NCBI RefSeq assembly: GCF_000772085.1 | Contig: NZ_CP009755.1 | Location: 2,356,001 to 2,420,000, forward strand | Length of the DNA: 64,000 nucleotides | From: Curtobacterium sp. MR_MD2014 | GTDB lineage: Bacteria; Actinomycetota; Actinomycetes; Actinomycetales; Microbacteriaceae | Direction of reading: 5' to 3' | In this document: positions 33,910 through 42,616 of the stretch, piece after piece | Layout of the letters: the number at the start of each line of letters is the position of its first letter | How positions within the stretch are numbered: position 1 is the first letter of the stretch | Notes under the pieces: generated by a model | The model's input: the letters and a program-made list of their open reading frames with translations, nothing else | Database searches by the model: none | What the model was told of the DNA's origin: nothing | Program-made: the position numbers and the translations under genes

Positions 33910-34897
33910 GGACGGACCTCCGGTTGGTCACGGCCAGGTAGATGCCCGTGACGATGAGCAGGAAGATGAGGAGCAGCACGCTCATCGCGGCGCCGGAACC
34001 GAAGTTCCAGGTGATGAACGACGCGTTGTAGATGTGGAAGCTGAGCAGGTCGGCGGCCGGCGGTTGCGCGGTCGAGCCGAACAGCACGTACGGCGTGTTG
34101 AAGTCGTTGAACGTCCAGAGGAACATCACGAGCACGAGCGTCACGTTGACCGGACGGACCATCGGCAGCGTGATGGAGCGCCACTGGCGGAAGGGCTTCG
34201 CACCGTCCACCGACGCGGCCTCGTACACGTCGTTCGGCACCGACTGCAGGCCCGCCATGAGCATGAGGAACGCGAACGGCCAGGTCTTCCAGATCGCGAC
34301 GACGACGACCGAGACGAACGCGTTCGAGCCGATCAGCCAGAACGGTCCCTGCCCACCGAAGAGTCCGAGCTGGTCGACGAGGACGTGGTTCACGGCACCC
34401 GAGTCCCGCTGGAACATGAACTTCCAGGTGATGATGCCGGCGTACATCGGCAGCGCGTACGGCACGAGGAAGAGCGTGCGGAAGAGCCCGCGGCCCTTGA
34501 AGGGCTTCTGCAGCGCGACCGCCGCAGCCATGCCGAAGGTCCACGCCAGCGCGACGACGATGACCGTGTAGCCGCAGGTGATGAGGAACGAGTTGAGGAC
34601 GCCCTTGCCGATGGCCTGGTCGAAGTCGATGGCGACCGAGTAGTTCCGCAGCCCGGCGAAGGGCGCGGCTCCCCAGTTCGCGATGAAGTACTTGGTGAGC
34701 TGCACGAACGAGATCCAGATGCCGGTGAGCATCGGCACGATGTGGATGAGCAGCTCGAAGAGGACCGCCGGCGCGACGAGCGCGTACGGCAGCCAGTGGC
34801 GCTTCGGCTTCCGACCCGGCTGCGGCCCCGACAGGGTCGGTGCCTTCGTGTGGGTCAGGTCGATGCGCTCGGAGTCGGGCAGGACCGAGGTGGTCAT
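33902..34897 (-). CDS. Sugar ABC transporter permease (MalF type)
   Basis: A 331-residue protein with about six membrane helices, preceded by a cytoplasmic basic N-terminus. The coupling loop DVYEAASVDGAKPFRQWRSI is the EAA motif of carbohydrate (CUT1) permeases. It is the upstream partner of the MalG-type permease and lies downstream of the binding protein, separated by a hairpin at 35021-35059 that may lower its expression relative to the binding protein. Confidence 0.93.
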   Translation of the reverse strand: MTTSVLPDSERIDLTHTKAPTLSGPQPGRKPKRHWLPYALVAPAVLFELLIHIVPMLTGIWISFVQLTKYFIANWGAAPFAGLRNYSVAIDFDQAIGKGVLNSFLITCGYTVIVVALAWTFGMAAAVALQKPFKGRGLFRTLFLVPYALPMYAGIITWKFMFQRDSGAVNHVLVDQLGLFGGQGPFWLIGSNAFVSVVVVAIWKTWPFAFLMLMAGLQSVPNDVYEAASVDGAKPFRQWRSITLPMVRPVNVTLVLVMFLWTFNDFNTPYVLFGSTAQPPAADLLSFHIYNASFITWNFGSGAAMSVLLLIFLLIVTGIYLAVTNRRSVRA

Positions 34898-35020
34898 GGG
34901 TGGGGGCCTTCCGGCAGGAGGGGGATCGGTGCTTCGCGCGGGTCCGTGGCAGCGGACGGGAGGCGCGGCGTGCGTGAGCCGATGCGCTCACCCCCGGCGC
35001 GGGGCCGGGTGTGGAGGGGC

Positions 35021-35059
35021 GAGGCCCGGGGCGCGTCCTGCGGACGCACCCCGGGCCTC
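35021..35059 (-). terminator. Partial terminator/stabilising hairpin between binding protein and permeases
   Basis: GAGGCCCGGGG...CGTCC and its complement form an 18-bp stem with one mismatch and loop TGC, starting 8 bases after the binding-protein stop. No T-run. The likely effect is to make the binding-protein mRNA more abundant than the permease mRNA, a common pattern in ABC importer operons. Confidence 0.75.
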
Positions 35060-35067
35060 CCGGCCGA

Positions 35068-36369
35068 CTAGCCGACCGACTGCGAGACCTGGTCCTGCGC
35101 GGTCTGCAGGGCCGTCTTGATGTCGCTGTCGGACACCGTGCCGCCGGTGGCGATCTTGGCGAACATGTCGTTCATCGCCTTGCCGACCGTCGACTCGAAC
35201 TGGTCCTCGGCGGGCACCAGCGGGAGCGGCTTCGCCTTGTTGTTGTAGATGTCGAGGAACGTCTTCGTCTGCTCGTCGGAGACCGAGTCGGCAGCCGAGG
35301 CGAGCACCGGCAGGGCCGAGTACGGCTTGTCGAGCGTCGTCTGGGTGTCCTCGCTCGTCATGTACTTGACGAACTTCAGCGCACCGTCCTTGTTCTTCGT
35401 GTTCTTGAAGACCGACAGGTTGATGCCGGCGGGGAAGGAGGCGATGTCCTTCGCGCCCTCGGGTGCCGGGAAGGGCACCACGCCGAAGTCGTCGGCGGAC
35501 ATGCCGTTCGACGTGATCGTGGCGTTGGCGTTGTTCTGCGTCAGCATCATCGCGGCCTTCTTGTTCGCGAAGTCCGACACCGCCTGCGTGCCGTTGTCGT
35601 ACTGCGCGTTCGAGGTGTTGACCGCCTTGTCGGACTGCATCAGGTCGAGGTAGCGCTTGATGCCGTCGACGTTCGCCTTCTGGGTGAAGGTCGGGTTGCC
35701 GTCCTCGTCGAACCACTCGCCGCCGTTCTGCGCCGAGTTGATGAAGGCGAAGTGCGCGTTCTCGGTGTACGAGCCACCGGCGATGGTGAAGCCGTACTTG
35801 CCGTCGGTGGTGAGCTTCTTCGCGTCGGCGGTCAGCTCCTCCCACGTGGTGGGTGCCTCGAGGCCGGCGTCCTTGAACATCTGCTTGTTGTAGTACAGGC
35901 CGTAGGCGAGGCCGTAGAGCGGGACGCTCGTGACGGTCTTGCCCGGAGCACCACCGGTGGACAGCGCGACCTTGCCGAACTTGTCGGCACCGCCGATCGC
36001 CTCCATCTCCGAGTCACCGAACTCCTGGAAGGCGCCGGTGGCCTGGAGCGACGTCGCCCAGGTGTTGCCGATGTTGACCACGTCCGGGCCCTGGCCCGAG
36101 GTGACGGCGGTGGTGATCTTCGTCTGCAGGTCGTTCCAGCCGATGACCTGGAGGTCCACCTTGATCCCGGTCTCCTTGGTGAACTTCTCGAGGACGGGGG
36201 TGAGCACCTCCTTGTCGTTCTGCAGGGACGTGCCCTGGTTGGACGCCCAGTACGTGAGCGTCTTCGAGTCGCCGGAGGAACCGGACGACCCGGAGGAGCA
36301 GGCCGCCAGGCCGGTCACGGTGAGTGCCGCGGCCGCGGTGATGGCCAGTGCGCGGATGGCAGTGCGCAT
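35068..36369 (-). CDS. Sugar ABC transporter substrate-binding lipoprotein
   Basis: A 433-residue extracytoplasmic protein. The signal peptide ends in lipobox TGLAAC (Cys at residue 24), followed by a Ser/Gly-rich linker. The mature domain, TLTYWASNQG, VLEKFTKETGIKVDL, TSGQGPDVVNIGN, YGLAYGLYYNKQMFKDAGLE and ALKFVKYMTSEDTQ, is a CUT1-family carbohydrate-binding protein. It captures the sugar for the two permeases downstream. No ATPase gene lies with them, so a shared MsiK-like ATPase encoded elsewhere is likely. AGAGAG precedes the ATG; the 159-bp gap from the oxidoreductase gene may hold a second promoter. Confidence 0.95.
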   Translation of the reverse strand: MRTAIRALAITAAAALTVTGLAACSSGSSGSSGDSKTLTYWASNQGTSLQNDKEVLTPVLEKFTKETGIKVDLQVIGWNDLQTKITTAVTSGQGPDVVNIGNTWATSLQATGAFQEFGDSEMEAIGGADKFGKVALSTGGAPGKTVTSVPLYGLAYGLYYNKQMFKDAGLEAPTTWEELTADAKKLTTDGKYGFTIAGGSYTENAHFAFINSAQNGGEWFDEDGNPTFTQKANVDGIKRYLDLMQSDKAVNTSNAQYDNGTQAVSDFANKKAAMMLTQNNANATITSNGMSADDFGVVPFPAPEGAKDIASFPAGINLSVFKNTKNKDGALKFVKYMTSEDTQTTLDKPYSALPVLASAADSVSDEQTKTFLDIYNNKAKPLPLVPAEDQFESTVGKAMNDMFAKIATGGTVSDSDIKTALQTAQDQVSQSVG

Positions 36370-36528
36370 GACTCTCTACTTTCTCGTCGTTGAGATGGTG
36401 CGAAGGGGTGTACGTGTCGGGTGCTGCTGTGTGCGTGCCGGTCGACGTCGCCGTCACCGGCGTGCGGGGTCGTCCCGATGCCCTGCCCGGGTGTGCCGTC
36501 GTCCGCGGACGGACGCCGGCGCGTCCGG

Positions 36529-37686
36529 TCAGGACAGGGTCGACTCCGCGGGGTCCCAGCCCTCGGGGAGGGTCGGGGAGGGTGCGACGGTGCTCTCCAC
36601 GAGCACCGTCTCACCACGTTCTGCCGCCTCGGCGATGGAGACCATCACGTCGAGGACGTGGAAGGCGAGGTCGCCGGGGACCCGGTTCTCCTCACCCGCA
36701 CGGAGGGAGCGGGCCAGGTCGACCACGCCCGTCCCCCGCGAGTAGGTGGACCCGACGGCGGGGATCGTCTCGGGCTCGTCGGCGCCGAGCACGTACAGCT
36801 CGGTGTCGCCGTCGAAGTCGTTCGGGTCCGGGAACACGACGGTCCCCGTCTCCCCCGCGATCTCGACGAAGCCGGTGCGGCCACGGTCGGACTCGAACGA
36901 GAACACGCTCTGCGCGCTCCCGCCGTCCTCGAACTGGATCAGCGCCGAGTGGTTCGTCGGCACGTCGACGGGGAACTCCGTCCCGGCCTTCGGACCCGAG
37001 CCGATCGTGCGGGTGGCACGGGACTTCGAGGCGGTGGCGGTGACCTTCGCGACGGGTCCGAACGCCTGCACCAGGGTGGTGATGTAGTACGGGCCGATGT
37101 CGAACAGCGGGCCGGCGCCGTCCGCGAACAGGAACTCGGGGCTCGGGTGCCACGACTCCGGGCCGGGGCTCTGGAAGAGCGTCAGACCGTTCAGCGGCGT
37201 GCCGATCCGACCGTCGCGGATCGTCCGGAGGGCGGTCTGCAGTCCGGCGCCGAGGAACGTGTCCGGCGCGACGCTGACGGTCCTGCCGGCGGCGCGCGCC
37301 GCGTCCCGGAGCTCGGCCGCGCTGGAACGGTCGAGCGCGTAGGGCTTCTCGCCCCAGACGTGCTTGCCCGCGGCGAGGGCGCGGAGGGCGACCTCGACGT
37401 GCGCGGCCGGGATGGTCAGGTTCACGACGATCTCGACGTCGTCGTCGGCGAGGAGCTCCTCCACCGATCCCGATCCGGCGACGCCCCACTTCTCGGCCTG
37501 GGCGGCGGCACGTGCCTCGTCGATGTCGGCGATGAACCGGACCTCGACGTCGGGGAAGACCGTGAGGTTCGACAGGTACTGGTCGGAGATGACCCCGGCC
37601 CCGATGACGCCGACCCCGACCGGGCCGGTGCGGCGCGCGGCGTCGTCGGACTGCTGCGCGCCCGCCGCGGTCGTCGTGTCGGTCAT
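36529..37686 (-). CDS. Gfo/Idh/MocA-family oxidoreductase
   Basis: A 385-residue protein. The Rossmann start VGVGVIGAGVISDQYLSN and the EKPYALDRSSAAEL (EKP) motif mark an NAD(P)-dependent sugar or inositol dehydrogenase. The C-terminal half has the open beta-sheet (SGPKAGTEFPVDVPTNHSAL, AQSVFSF). It overlaps the sugar-isomerase-like gene by 4 bases (ATGA) and precedes the ABC importer, so it probably oxidises the imported sugar or its derivative. The substrate is unknown. Confidence 0.92.
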   Translation of the reverse strand: MTDTTTAAGAQQSDDAARRTGPVGVGVIGAGVISDQYLSNLTVFPDVEVRFIADIDEARAAAQAEKWGVAGSGSVEELLADDDVEIVVNLTIPAAHVEVALRALAAGKHVWGEKPYALDRSSAAELRDAARAAGRTVSVAPDTFLGAGLQTALRTIRDGRIGTPLNGLTLFQSPGPESWHPSPEFLFADGAGPLFDIGPYYITTLVQAFGPVAKVTATASKSRATRTIGSGPKAGTEFPVDVPTNHSALIQFEDGGSAQSVFSFESDRGRTGFVEIAGETGTVVFPDPNDFDGDTELYVLGADEPETIPAVGSTYSRGTGVVDLARSLRAGEENRVPGDLAFHVLDVMVSIAEAAERGETVLVESTVAPSPTLPEGWDPAESTLS

Positions 37687-38429
37687 GCGCGGACCCCCTG
37701 CAGGAACGTGTACGAGTCGGCGACGGCCTGGAACACGTCGCCCTCGTGGCCGTCGAGCTCGACGACGTGCTGGGCGTCCGGCGCCGCGGCGACGATGTCG
37801 CGGATCGGCATGACGCCGTTGCCCACCGCGACCTGCTTCTCGTCGTCGTGCGAGCCGTCGCCGTCCTTGACGTGCAGGAACTGCACCTTGTCGCCGTACT
37901 TGCCGAGGATCGCGACCGGGTCGTCGCCACCGACCGTCACCCAGTAGGTGTCGAGCTCGAGGACGACGTCGTCGGACAGCGCGTCGGCGAAGACCTCGTA
38001 GGCGCTCACGCCGTCGATGCGGTTCGAGAACTCGAACGCGTGGTTGTGGTAGCCGAGCACGAGTCCGTGGTCGGCGGCGCGGGGAGCCAGTGCGCTGAGT
38101 TCGCGGGCGACGGCCTCGACGTCCTCGCGGGTCGTCCAGCGGGCCTCGTCGATGTGCGGGTCGATGAGCGTCCCCAGCCCGACCGTGACGCTGGCGTGGA
38201 GGATGCGCTCGAGGTCCTGCTCCCCGGCGTCCAGCAGACGGGCGTGGCCGCTCGGTGCCTGCAGGCCAGCGGCCGCCAGGGCGTCGCGCAGTTCCTCGGC
38301 GCGGTCGACGAAGCCGAAGGCCTCGACGTTCGTGTAGCCGATCGACGCGATGCGCTGGAGCGTGCCCGGCAGGTCCGCCGAGAGGGCGTCCCGCACCGTG
38401 TAGAGCTGGACCGACAGGGGTTGTGTCAC
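37683..38429 (-). CDS. Sugar phosphate isomerase/epimerase (AP endonuclease 2-like TIM barrel)
   Basis: A 248-residue TIM-barrel protein. VQLYTVRDAL, ASIGYTNVEAF, LVLGYHNHAFEF, VVLELDTYWVTVGGDDPV and VQFLHVKDGDG place it in the xylose-isomerase-like sugar epimerase family, with the metal ligands expected in the H-N-H, D and H-V-K segments. It would isomerise a keto/aldo sugar in the cytosol. It is the first gene after the main operon promoter at 38477-38505 and is co-translated with the oxidoreductase. Confidence 0.92.
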   Translation of the reverse strand: MTQPLSVQLYTVRDALSADLPGTLQRIASIGYTNVEAFGFVDRAEELRDALAAAGLQAPSGHARLLDAGEQDLERILHASVTVGLGTLIDPHIDEARWTTREDVEAVARELSALAPRAADHGLVLGYHNHAFEFSNRIDGVSAYEVFADALSDDVVLELDTYWVTVGGDDPVAILGKYGDKVQFLHVKDGDGSHDDEKQVAVGNGVMPIRDIVAAAPDAQHVVELDGHEGDVFQAVADSYTFLQGVRA

Positions 38430-38476
38430 CAGGGGTTCTCCTCGTCGAGATGGTGGATCGTCAGTGATCGAGCGTC

Positions 38477-38512
38477 ACACTATGGCCGCTTCTGTCGGCG
38501 GTCAAGCAGAAG
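38477..38512 (-). promoter_or_regulatory. Main promoter of the sugar operon with overlapping operator
   Basis: On the minus strand, TTGACC (-35; 38500-38505) and TAGTGT (-10; 38477-38482) are separated by exactly 17 bases. The inverted repeat CTTCTG-N12-CAGAAG (38489-38512) overlaps the spacer and the -35, and a second one, CGAAG-N11-CTTCG, lies at 38516-38536 on the ROK side. They are good candidates for binding by the adjacent ROK repressor, which would then be relieved by the sugar. Confidence 0.75.
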
Positions 38513-38572
38513 TTGCGAAGTCCTCGACAGTCTTCGTTGCGTGGCGCGTTCGATGTGTGCTTCACTCCCGAC

Positions 38573-39784
38573 ATGATCGACTTCACCCGGACGGCAGCGT
38601 CGCCGCCGGTCGGAGCGAGCGAACTCTTCCAGATCCTCCGCGACGGTGTGCCGCGGACCCGGGCGGAGCTCGCCGCCCTGACGGGACTCGCACGCTCGAC
38701 GATCGCCGTGCGCCTGGACGCCCTCGTCGACGTGGGGCTCGTGGGCCCCGTCGAGACCGCCGCGTCGACCGGCGGCCGTCCCCCCGCCCAGGTCGCCCTC
38801 GTCCCGCGCGCACGCCTCGTCGTGGCCGCCGACCTCGGTGCCTCGCACGGGCGGGTCGCCGTGACCGACCTCGTCGGGGCCCCGCTCGCGACGCGGGAGG
38901 CCGCGATCGACATCGCCGCCGGCCCGGTCCCCACCCTCACGTGGCTGGTCGAGACCGTCGACGAACTGCTCGACGAGGTCGGTCGGCGGCGCGACGACGT
39001 CGTCGCGATCGGCATCGGCGTCCCCGGCCCGGTCGAGTTCTCCACCGGGCGCCCGGCGAACCCGCCGATCATGCCAGGCTGGGACGGCTTCGACGTCCCC
39101 GGCTGGTTGCGCGGCCACGTCGCCGCGCACGTGCTGGTCGACAACGACGTGAACATCGCCGCGCTCGGCGAACGGGCGTACGGCTGGCCGGACCTGGACC
39201 ACCTGTTGTTCGTGAAGGTCGCGACCGGCATCGGCTCGGGCATCGTCTCCGACGGGCAGCTCCGCCGGGGCGCGCAGGGCACGGCGGGCGACATCGGTCA
39301 CGTGCGCGTGTCCCGCGCGGGCGACGTGCCGTGCCACTGCGGCAACACCGGCTGCCTCGAGGCCGTCGCCTCCGGCCCGGCAATCGCCCGCGCCCTGCGG
39401 GCGAAGGGCCACGACGTGCACACCAGCGGCGACGTCATCGACCTGGTGAACCGGTCGGAACTCGACGCGATCGGGGCCGTCCGACAGGCCGGCCGGGACA
39501 TCGGCGAGGTCCTCGCGACCTGTGTCTCGCTCGTCAACCCGTCCGTGATCACGCTCGGCGGCTCCATCACCCGTGCCGGGGAGCACCTGCTCGCCGGTGT
39601 CCGCGAGGTCGTCTACGCCCGCTCGATGCCCCTCGCCACCGAGCACCTCGTGATCGCGCAGTCCCGTGCGGGCTCCGTCGCCGCCCTGCAGGGCGCAGCC
39701 GTGCTCGCCCTCGACTACGCGCTCTCCCCCGCCGGCGTCGACGAGCTCGTCGCCCCCGCCGAGGGCCGTCAGCTCGTCTCCTGA
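38573..39784 (+). CDS. ROK-family transcriptional regulator
   Basis: A 403-residue protein from the ATG at 38573. Residues about 15-75 are a winged helix (ELFQILRDGVPRTRAELAAL, TGLARSTIAVRLDAL). The ROK domain has AADLGASHGRVAVTDL, IGIGVPGPVEFSTG, VDNDVNIAALGE and the zinc motif CHCGNTGCLEAVA. ROK regulators repress sugar genes until a sugar or sugar phosphate binds. It is divergent from the isomerase-oxidoreductase-ABC operon, and its gene starts about 60 bases from the overlapping operator, so control of that operon is very likely. Confidence 0.93.
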   Translation: MIDFTRTAASPPVGASELFQILRDGVPRTRAELAALTGLARSTIAVRLDALVDVGLVGPVETAASTGGRPPAQVALVPRARLVVAADLGASHGRVAVTDLVGAPLATREAAIDIAAGPVPTLTWLVETVDELLDEVGRRRDDVVAIGIGVPGPVEFSTGRPANPPIMPGWDGFDVPGWLRGHVAAHVLVDNDVNIAALGERAYGWPDLDHLLFVKVATGIGSGIVSDGQLRRGAQGTAGDIGHVRVSRAGDVPCHCGNTGCLEAVASGPAIARALRAKGHDVHTSGDVIDLVNRSELDAIGAVRQAGRDIGEVLATCVSLVNPSVITLGGSITRAGEHLLAGVREVVYARSMPLATEHLVIAQSRAGSVAALQGAAVLALDYALSPAGVDELVAPAEGRQLVS

Positions 39785-39843
39785 GGGCGGACGCCGCGCG
39801 CGTCGGTTCGCGCCGTGTCGGCCCGCGGGGTGACAATCGTCCG

Positions 39844-40599
39844 GTGACGATCGTGCAGCCCACCCTGTGGGGCGACCTGGACCCCGGTCTGGAGGCCCTC
39901 CCCGCCTCCGCCGCGCCGGCCACGTCCGCCGTGCGGTCGGCTGCACGCGACGCTGCTCCCGTCGGTCGTCCTGCCGCGGGCCCGCGGTCCGCGCCCGGTG
40001 GCCACGACGCGTTCACCGCGCTCCGCGGGCACACCGAGCGGATCGTCGCGCACTCGTCCGACCGGGTGGCGTGGCTCCGCGCCCGCGCGATGGGCATCAC
40101 CGCGACCGACGTCGCACGGCTCGCGTCGCTGCGCGCGGTCGAGACCGTCGTCGCCGAGAAGCGGTACGGCTCCCGGTTCTCGGGCAACGCCTGGACCGAG
40201 CACGGCAAGGACCGTGAGCCCGTGATCGCCGCCTGGGTCGCGGCCACGCACGGCATCGAGCCGTCGGCCCACCTCTTCCACGCGAGCACGAACCGCGCGC
40301 ACCTGGCGACCCCGGACGGCGTCGGCCACGACGCGTCGGACCGACTCGTGCTCGCCGAGATCAAGACCACGGGCAAGGGCTGGCGGAGCATCCCCCGGCA
40401 CTACCTGCGCCAGGTCTGGTGGCAGCAGTACGTCCTGGGGGCCGACCGCACCCTGTTCGTGTGGGAGCGCCACGACGACTTCGTGCCCGTCGCCGACGAA
40501 CCCGAGTGCCGGTGGGTCGACCGCGACGACGACCAGATCCGCGGGCTCGTCCAGCTCGCGGACCTCGTGCTCGACAAGCTCCGGACGTTCCGGGTCTAG
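39844..40599 (+). CDS. YqaJ-like viral-recombinase/exonuclease-fold protein
   Basis: A 251-residue protein from GTG 39844, with GACAAT 6 bases upstream (leaderless pattern). After an Ala/Pro-rich N-terminus of about 60 residues, AWLRARAMGITATDVARLAS, GNAWTEHGKDREPVIAAWVA, HLATPDGVGHDASDRLVLAEIKTTGKGW and RQVWWQQYVLGADRTLFV match the YqaJ (lambda-exonuclease-like) family; D and E-x-K of the nuclease centre are visible. Such proteins come from phage recombination systems but are also found as single chromosomal genes. No other phage gene is nearby. Its TAG overlaps the stop of the convergent Pr6Pr gene by 3-4 bases. Confidence 0.88.
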   Translation: MTIVQPTLWGDLDPGLEALPASAAPATSAVRSAARDAAPVGRPAAGPRSAPGGHDAFTALRGHTERIVAHSSDRVAWLRARAMGITATDVARLASLRAVETVVAEKRYGSRFSGNAWTEHGKDREPVIAAWVAATHGIEPSAHLFHASTNRAHLATPDGVGHDASDRLVLAEIKTTGKGWRSIPRHYLRQVWWQQYVLGADRTLFVWERHDDFVPVADEPECRWVDRDDDQIRGLVQLADLVLDKLRTFRV

Positions 40600-41204
40600 A
40601 CCCGCAGCAGACGCAGCCGGCTCATCCCCACCACGAGGATCCCCATGAGCCCGATGAACACCGCGACGCCGAGGCAGTACAGCGCCACGACGCCGTAGCC
40701 CTGCGCAGGGTCCAGGAACGGGTACGGGACCCACCCGTCGGTCGCGCCGCGGACGAGCACCACGACGAGCCAGACCGCCGGGTAGACCAGGAACCACCAG
40801 ACGTGCCGGAGGAGCAGCCGCGCCCGGTCGGAGAACACCAGCCAGTCGAGCACGGCGTACAGCGGGATCACCTTGTGCAGCACGTCGTTCGACCACGGCA
40901 CCGTGTTCGACACCGAGGCCCCGACGAGCAGCGTGTTGTAGACGACGCCCGTCGTGGCGATGTACACCGTCGCCGCACCCCGGAACCCGGTGAGCAGCAG
41001 GTTGCTGCGCTGCCGTCGCGCTGCTGCCACCAGGGTCAGCGCGAAAGCCACCGCGACGATGAGGTTCGACTGGATCGTGAAGTAGCCAAAAAAGTTCCAG
41101 AACAGGTAGTCCGGCGTCCGGGAGGTCACGAGCCACTGCGCGAGGACCGCAGCGACGACCGCGATCACGGCGACGAGCCGGAGGGAGTTCACGAGGGTCC
41201 GCAC
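40596..41204 (-). CDS. Pr6Pr family membrane protein
   Basis: A 202-residue protein with about six membrane helices. The LFWNFFGYFTIQSNLIVAVA, VVYNTLLVG and VLHKVIPLYAVLDWLVFSD segments are hallmarks of the Pr6Pr (FAR-17a/AIG1-like) family; its role in bacteria is not established. GTG start at 41204 with TACCGT 6 bases before (leaderless pattern). It lies downstream of rplA but a terminator separates them. Confidence 0.9.
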   Translation of the reverse strand: MRTLVNSLRLVAVIAVVAAVLAQWLVTSRTPDYLFWNFFGYFTIQSNLIVAVAFALTLVAAARRQRSNLLLTGFRGAATVYIATTGVVYNTLLVGASVSNTVPWSNDVLHKVIPLYAVLDWLVFSDRARLLLRHVWWFLVYPAVWLVVVLVRGATDGWVPYPFLDPAQGYGVVALYCLGVAVFIGLMGILVVGMSRLRLLRV

Positions 41205-41241
41205 GAGGCCACGGTATCCGGTCGGACCCCCGGGAACGCAG

Positions 41242-41271
41242 GAGGACCCGCACCGATCGGTGCGGGTCCTC
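41242..41271 (-). terminator. Terminator of rplK-rplA
   Basis: A perfect 30-bp palindrome, GAGGACCCGCACCGA and its complement, beginning about 17 bases after the rplA stop on the minus strand. Confidence 0.9.
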
Positions 41272-41288
41272 TTGGCCTGATCAGTCGA

Positions 41289-41978
41289 TCAGATGGCGTT
41301 GACGTCGAGCGGGATGCCCGGTCCGAACGTCGTCGAGACGGCGCCCTTCATGATGTAGCGGCCCTTCGACGCGGACGGCTTGAGGCGGACGATCTCCTCG
41401 AGCGCGGCCGAGATGTTCTCGTCGAGCTGCTCCGGCGTGAACGAGGCCTTGCCGACGACGAAGTGCACGTTGGCGTGCTTGTCGACGCGGAACTCGATCT
41501 TGCCGCCCTTGATGTCGTTGACGGCCTGCGCCACGTTCGGGGTCACGGTGCCGGTCTTCGGGTTGGGCATGAGGCCACGCGGGCCGAGCACCTTGCCGAG
41601 ACGACCGACCTTGCCCATGAGCTCCGGCGTCGCGACGGCGGAGTCGAACGCGGTGTAGCCCTCGGCCACCTTCGCGATGAGCTCGTCGCCACCGACCTCG
41701 TCGGCACCGGCGGCGATGGCGGCCTCGGCCGCAGCGCCCACGGCGAATACGATGACGCGGGCGGTCTTGCCCGTGCCGTGCGGCAGGATGACCGTGCCGC
41801 GGACCATCTGGTCGGCCTTGCGCGGGTCGACGCCGAGCTTCAGCGCAACCTCGACCGTGGAGTCGGTCTTCGCCGAGCCGGTCTCCTTCGCGAGGGCGAC
41901 TGCCTCGGTCGGGGTGTAGAACTTGTCGGCCTCGATCTTCGCGGCCGCGGCCTGGTAGGCCTTGGACTTCTTCGCCAT
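41289..41978 (-). CDS. rplA: 50S ribosomal protein L1
   Basis: A 229-residue protein of normal length from the ATG at 41978, with GAGGAG upstream. It starts [15 protein letters not shown] and has [40 protein letters not shown] and the family signature around the [17 protein letters not shown] core. It builds the L1 stalk that moves tRNA out of the E site. It is 84 bases downstream of rplK and ends before a strong hairpin. Confidence 0.99.
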   Translation of the reverse strand: MAKKSKAYQAAAAKIEADKFYTPTEAVALAKETGSAKTDSTVEVALKLGVDPRKADQMVRGTVILPHGTGKTARVIVFAVGAAAEAAIAAGADEVGGDELIAKVAEGYTAFDSAVATPELMGKVGRLGKVLGPRGLMPNPKTGTVTPNVAQAVNDIKGGKIEFRVDKHANVHFVVGKASFTPEQLDENISAALEEIVRLKPSASKGRYIMKGAVSTTFGPGIPLDVNAI

Positions 41979-42062
41979 GGTGTTCTCCTCAGGAGCTACG
42001 TGGTTGACGAGCCGGCGAGGCTCTCCCACGGAAAGGGGTCGGGGTGTGTGGGGCGCTGAGGC

Positions 42063-42494
42063 TTACGCCTCGACCGTGATGCCCATCGAACGAGCGGTGC
42101 CGGCGATGATCTTCGCGGCCTGCTCGATGTCGTTGGCGTTCAGGTCGGCCTGCTTGGTCTCGGCGATCTGACGGACCTGGTCCATCGAGATCTTCGCGAC
42201 CTTGACCGTGTGCGGGGTCGAGGACCCCTTCTGCACACCCGCGGCCTTCTTGATCAGCTCTGCGGCCGGCGGGGTCTTGAGGACGAACGTGAACGAACGG
42301 TCCTCGTAGACGGTGATCTCGACCGGCACGACGTTCCCGCGCTGCGACTCGGTCGCGGCGTTGTACGCCTTGCAGAACTCCATGATGTTCACGCCGTGCT
42401 GACCGAGCGCAGGACCGATCGGCGGGGCCGGGTTGGCGGCGCCCGCGTTGATCTGCAGCTTGATGAGGCCCGTGACCTTCTTCTTCGGTGCCAT
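42063..42494 (-). CDS. rplK: 50S ribosomal protein L11
   Basis: A 143-residue protein from the ATG at 42494, with GGAGGAAG upstream. It starts [18 protein letters not shown], has the proline-rich [20 protein letters not shown] region and the C-terminal rRNA-binding domain ([16 protein letters not shown]). It is part of the GTPase-associated centre and the site of thiostrepton binding. It lies between nusG and rplA. Confidence 0.99.
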   Translation of the reverse strand: MAPKKKVTGLIKLQINAGAANPAPPIGPALGQHGVNIMEFCKAYNAATESQRGNVVPVEITVYEDRSFTFVLKTPPAAELIKKAAGVQKGSSTPHTVKVAKISMDQVRQIAETKQADLNANDIEQAAKIIAGTARSMGITVEA

Positions 42495-42616
42495 GTTGTG
42501 CTTCCTCCTGGAATCGAACGCACGGGGATCCGTGCACTCTCCCGCTGGCCCGGCGGATCCGGACCGCGGTGAAGCCCCGCATGCCACAGCACGCGGGGCC
42601 AAACCTCAGTAGCTTA

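Noticed and set aside
31741..33951. A 736-codon plus-strand open frame
   Set aside because: Antisense to the propeller and permease genes, with no domain pattern of its own.
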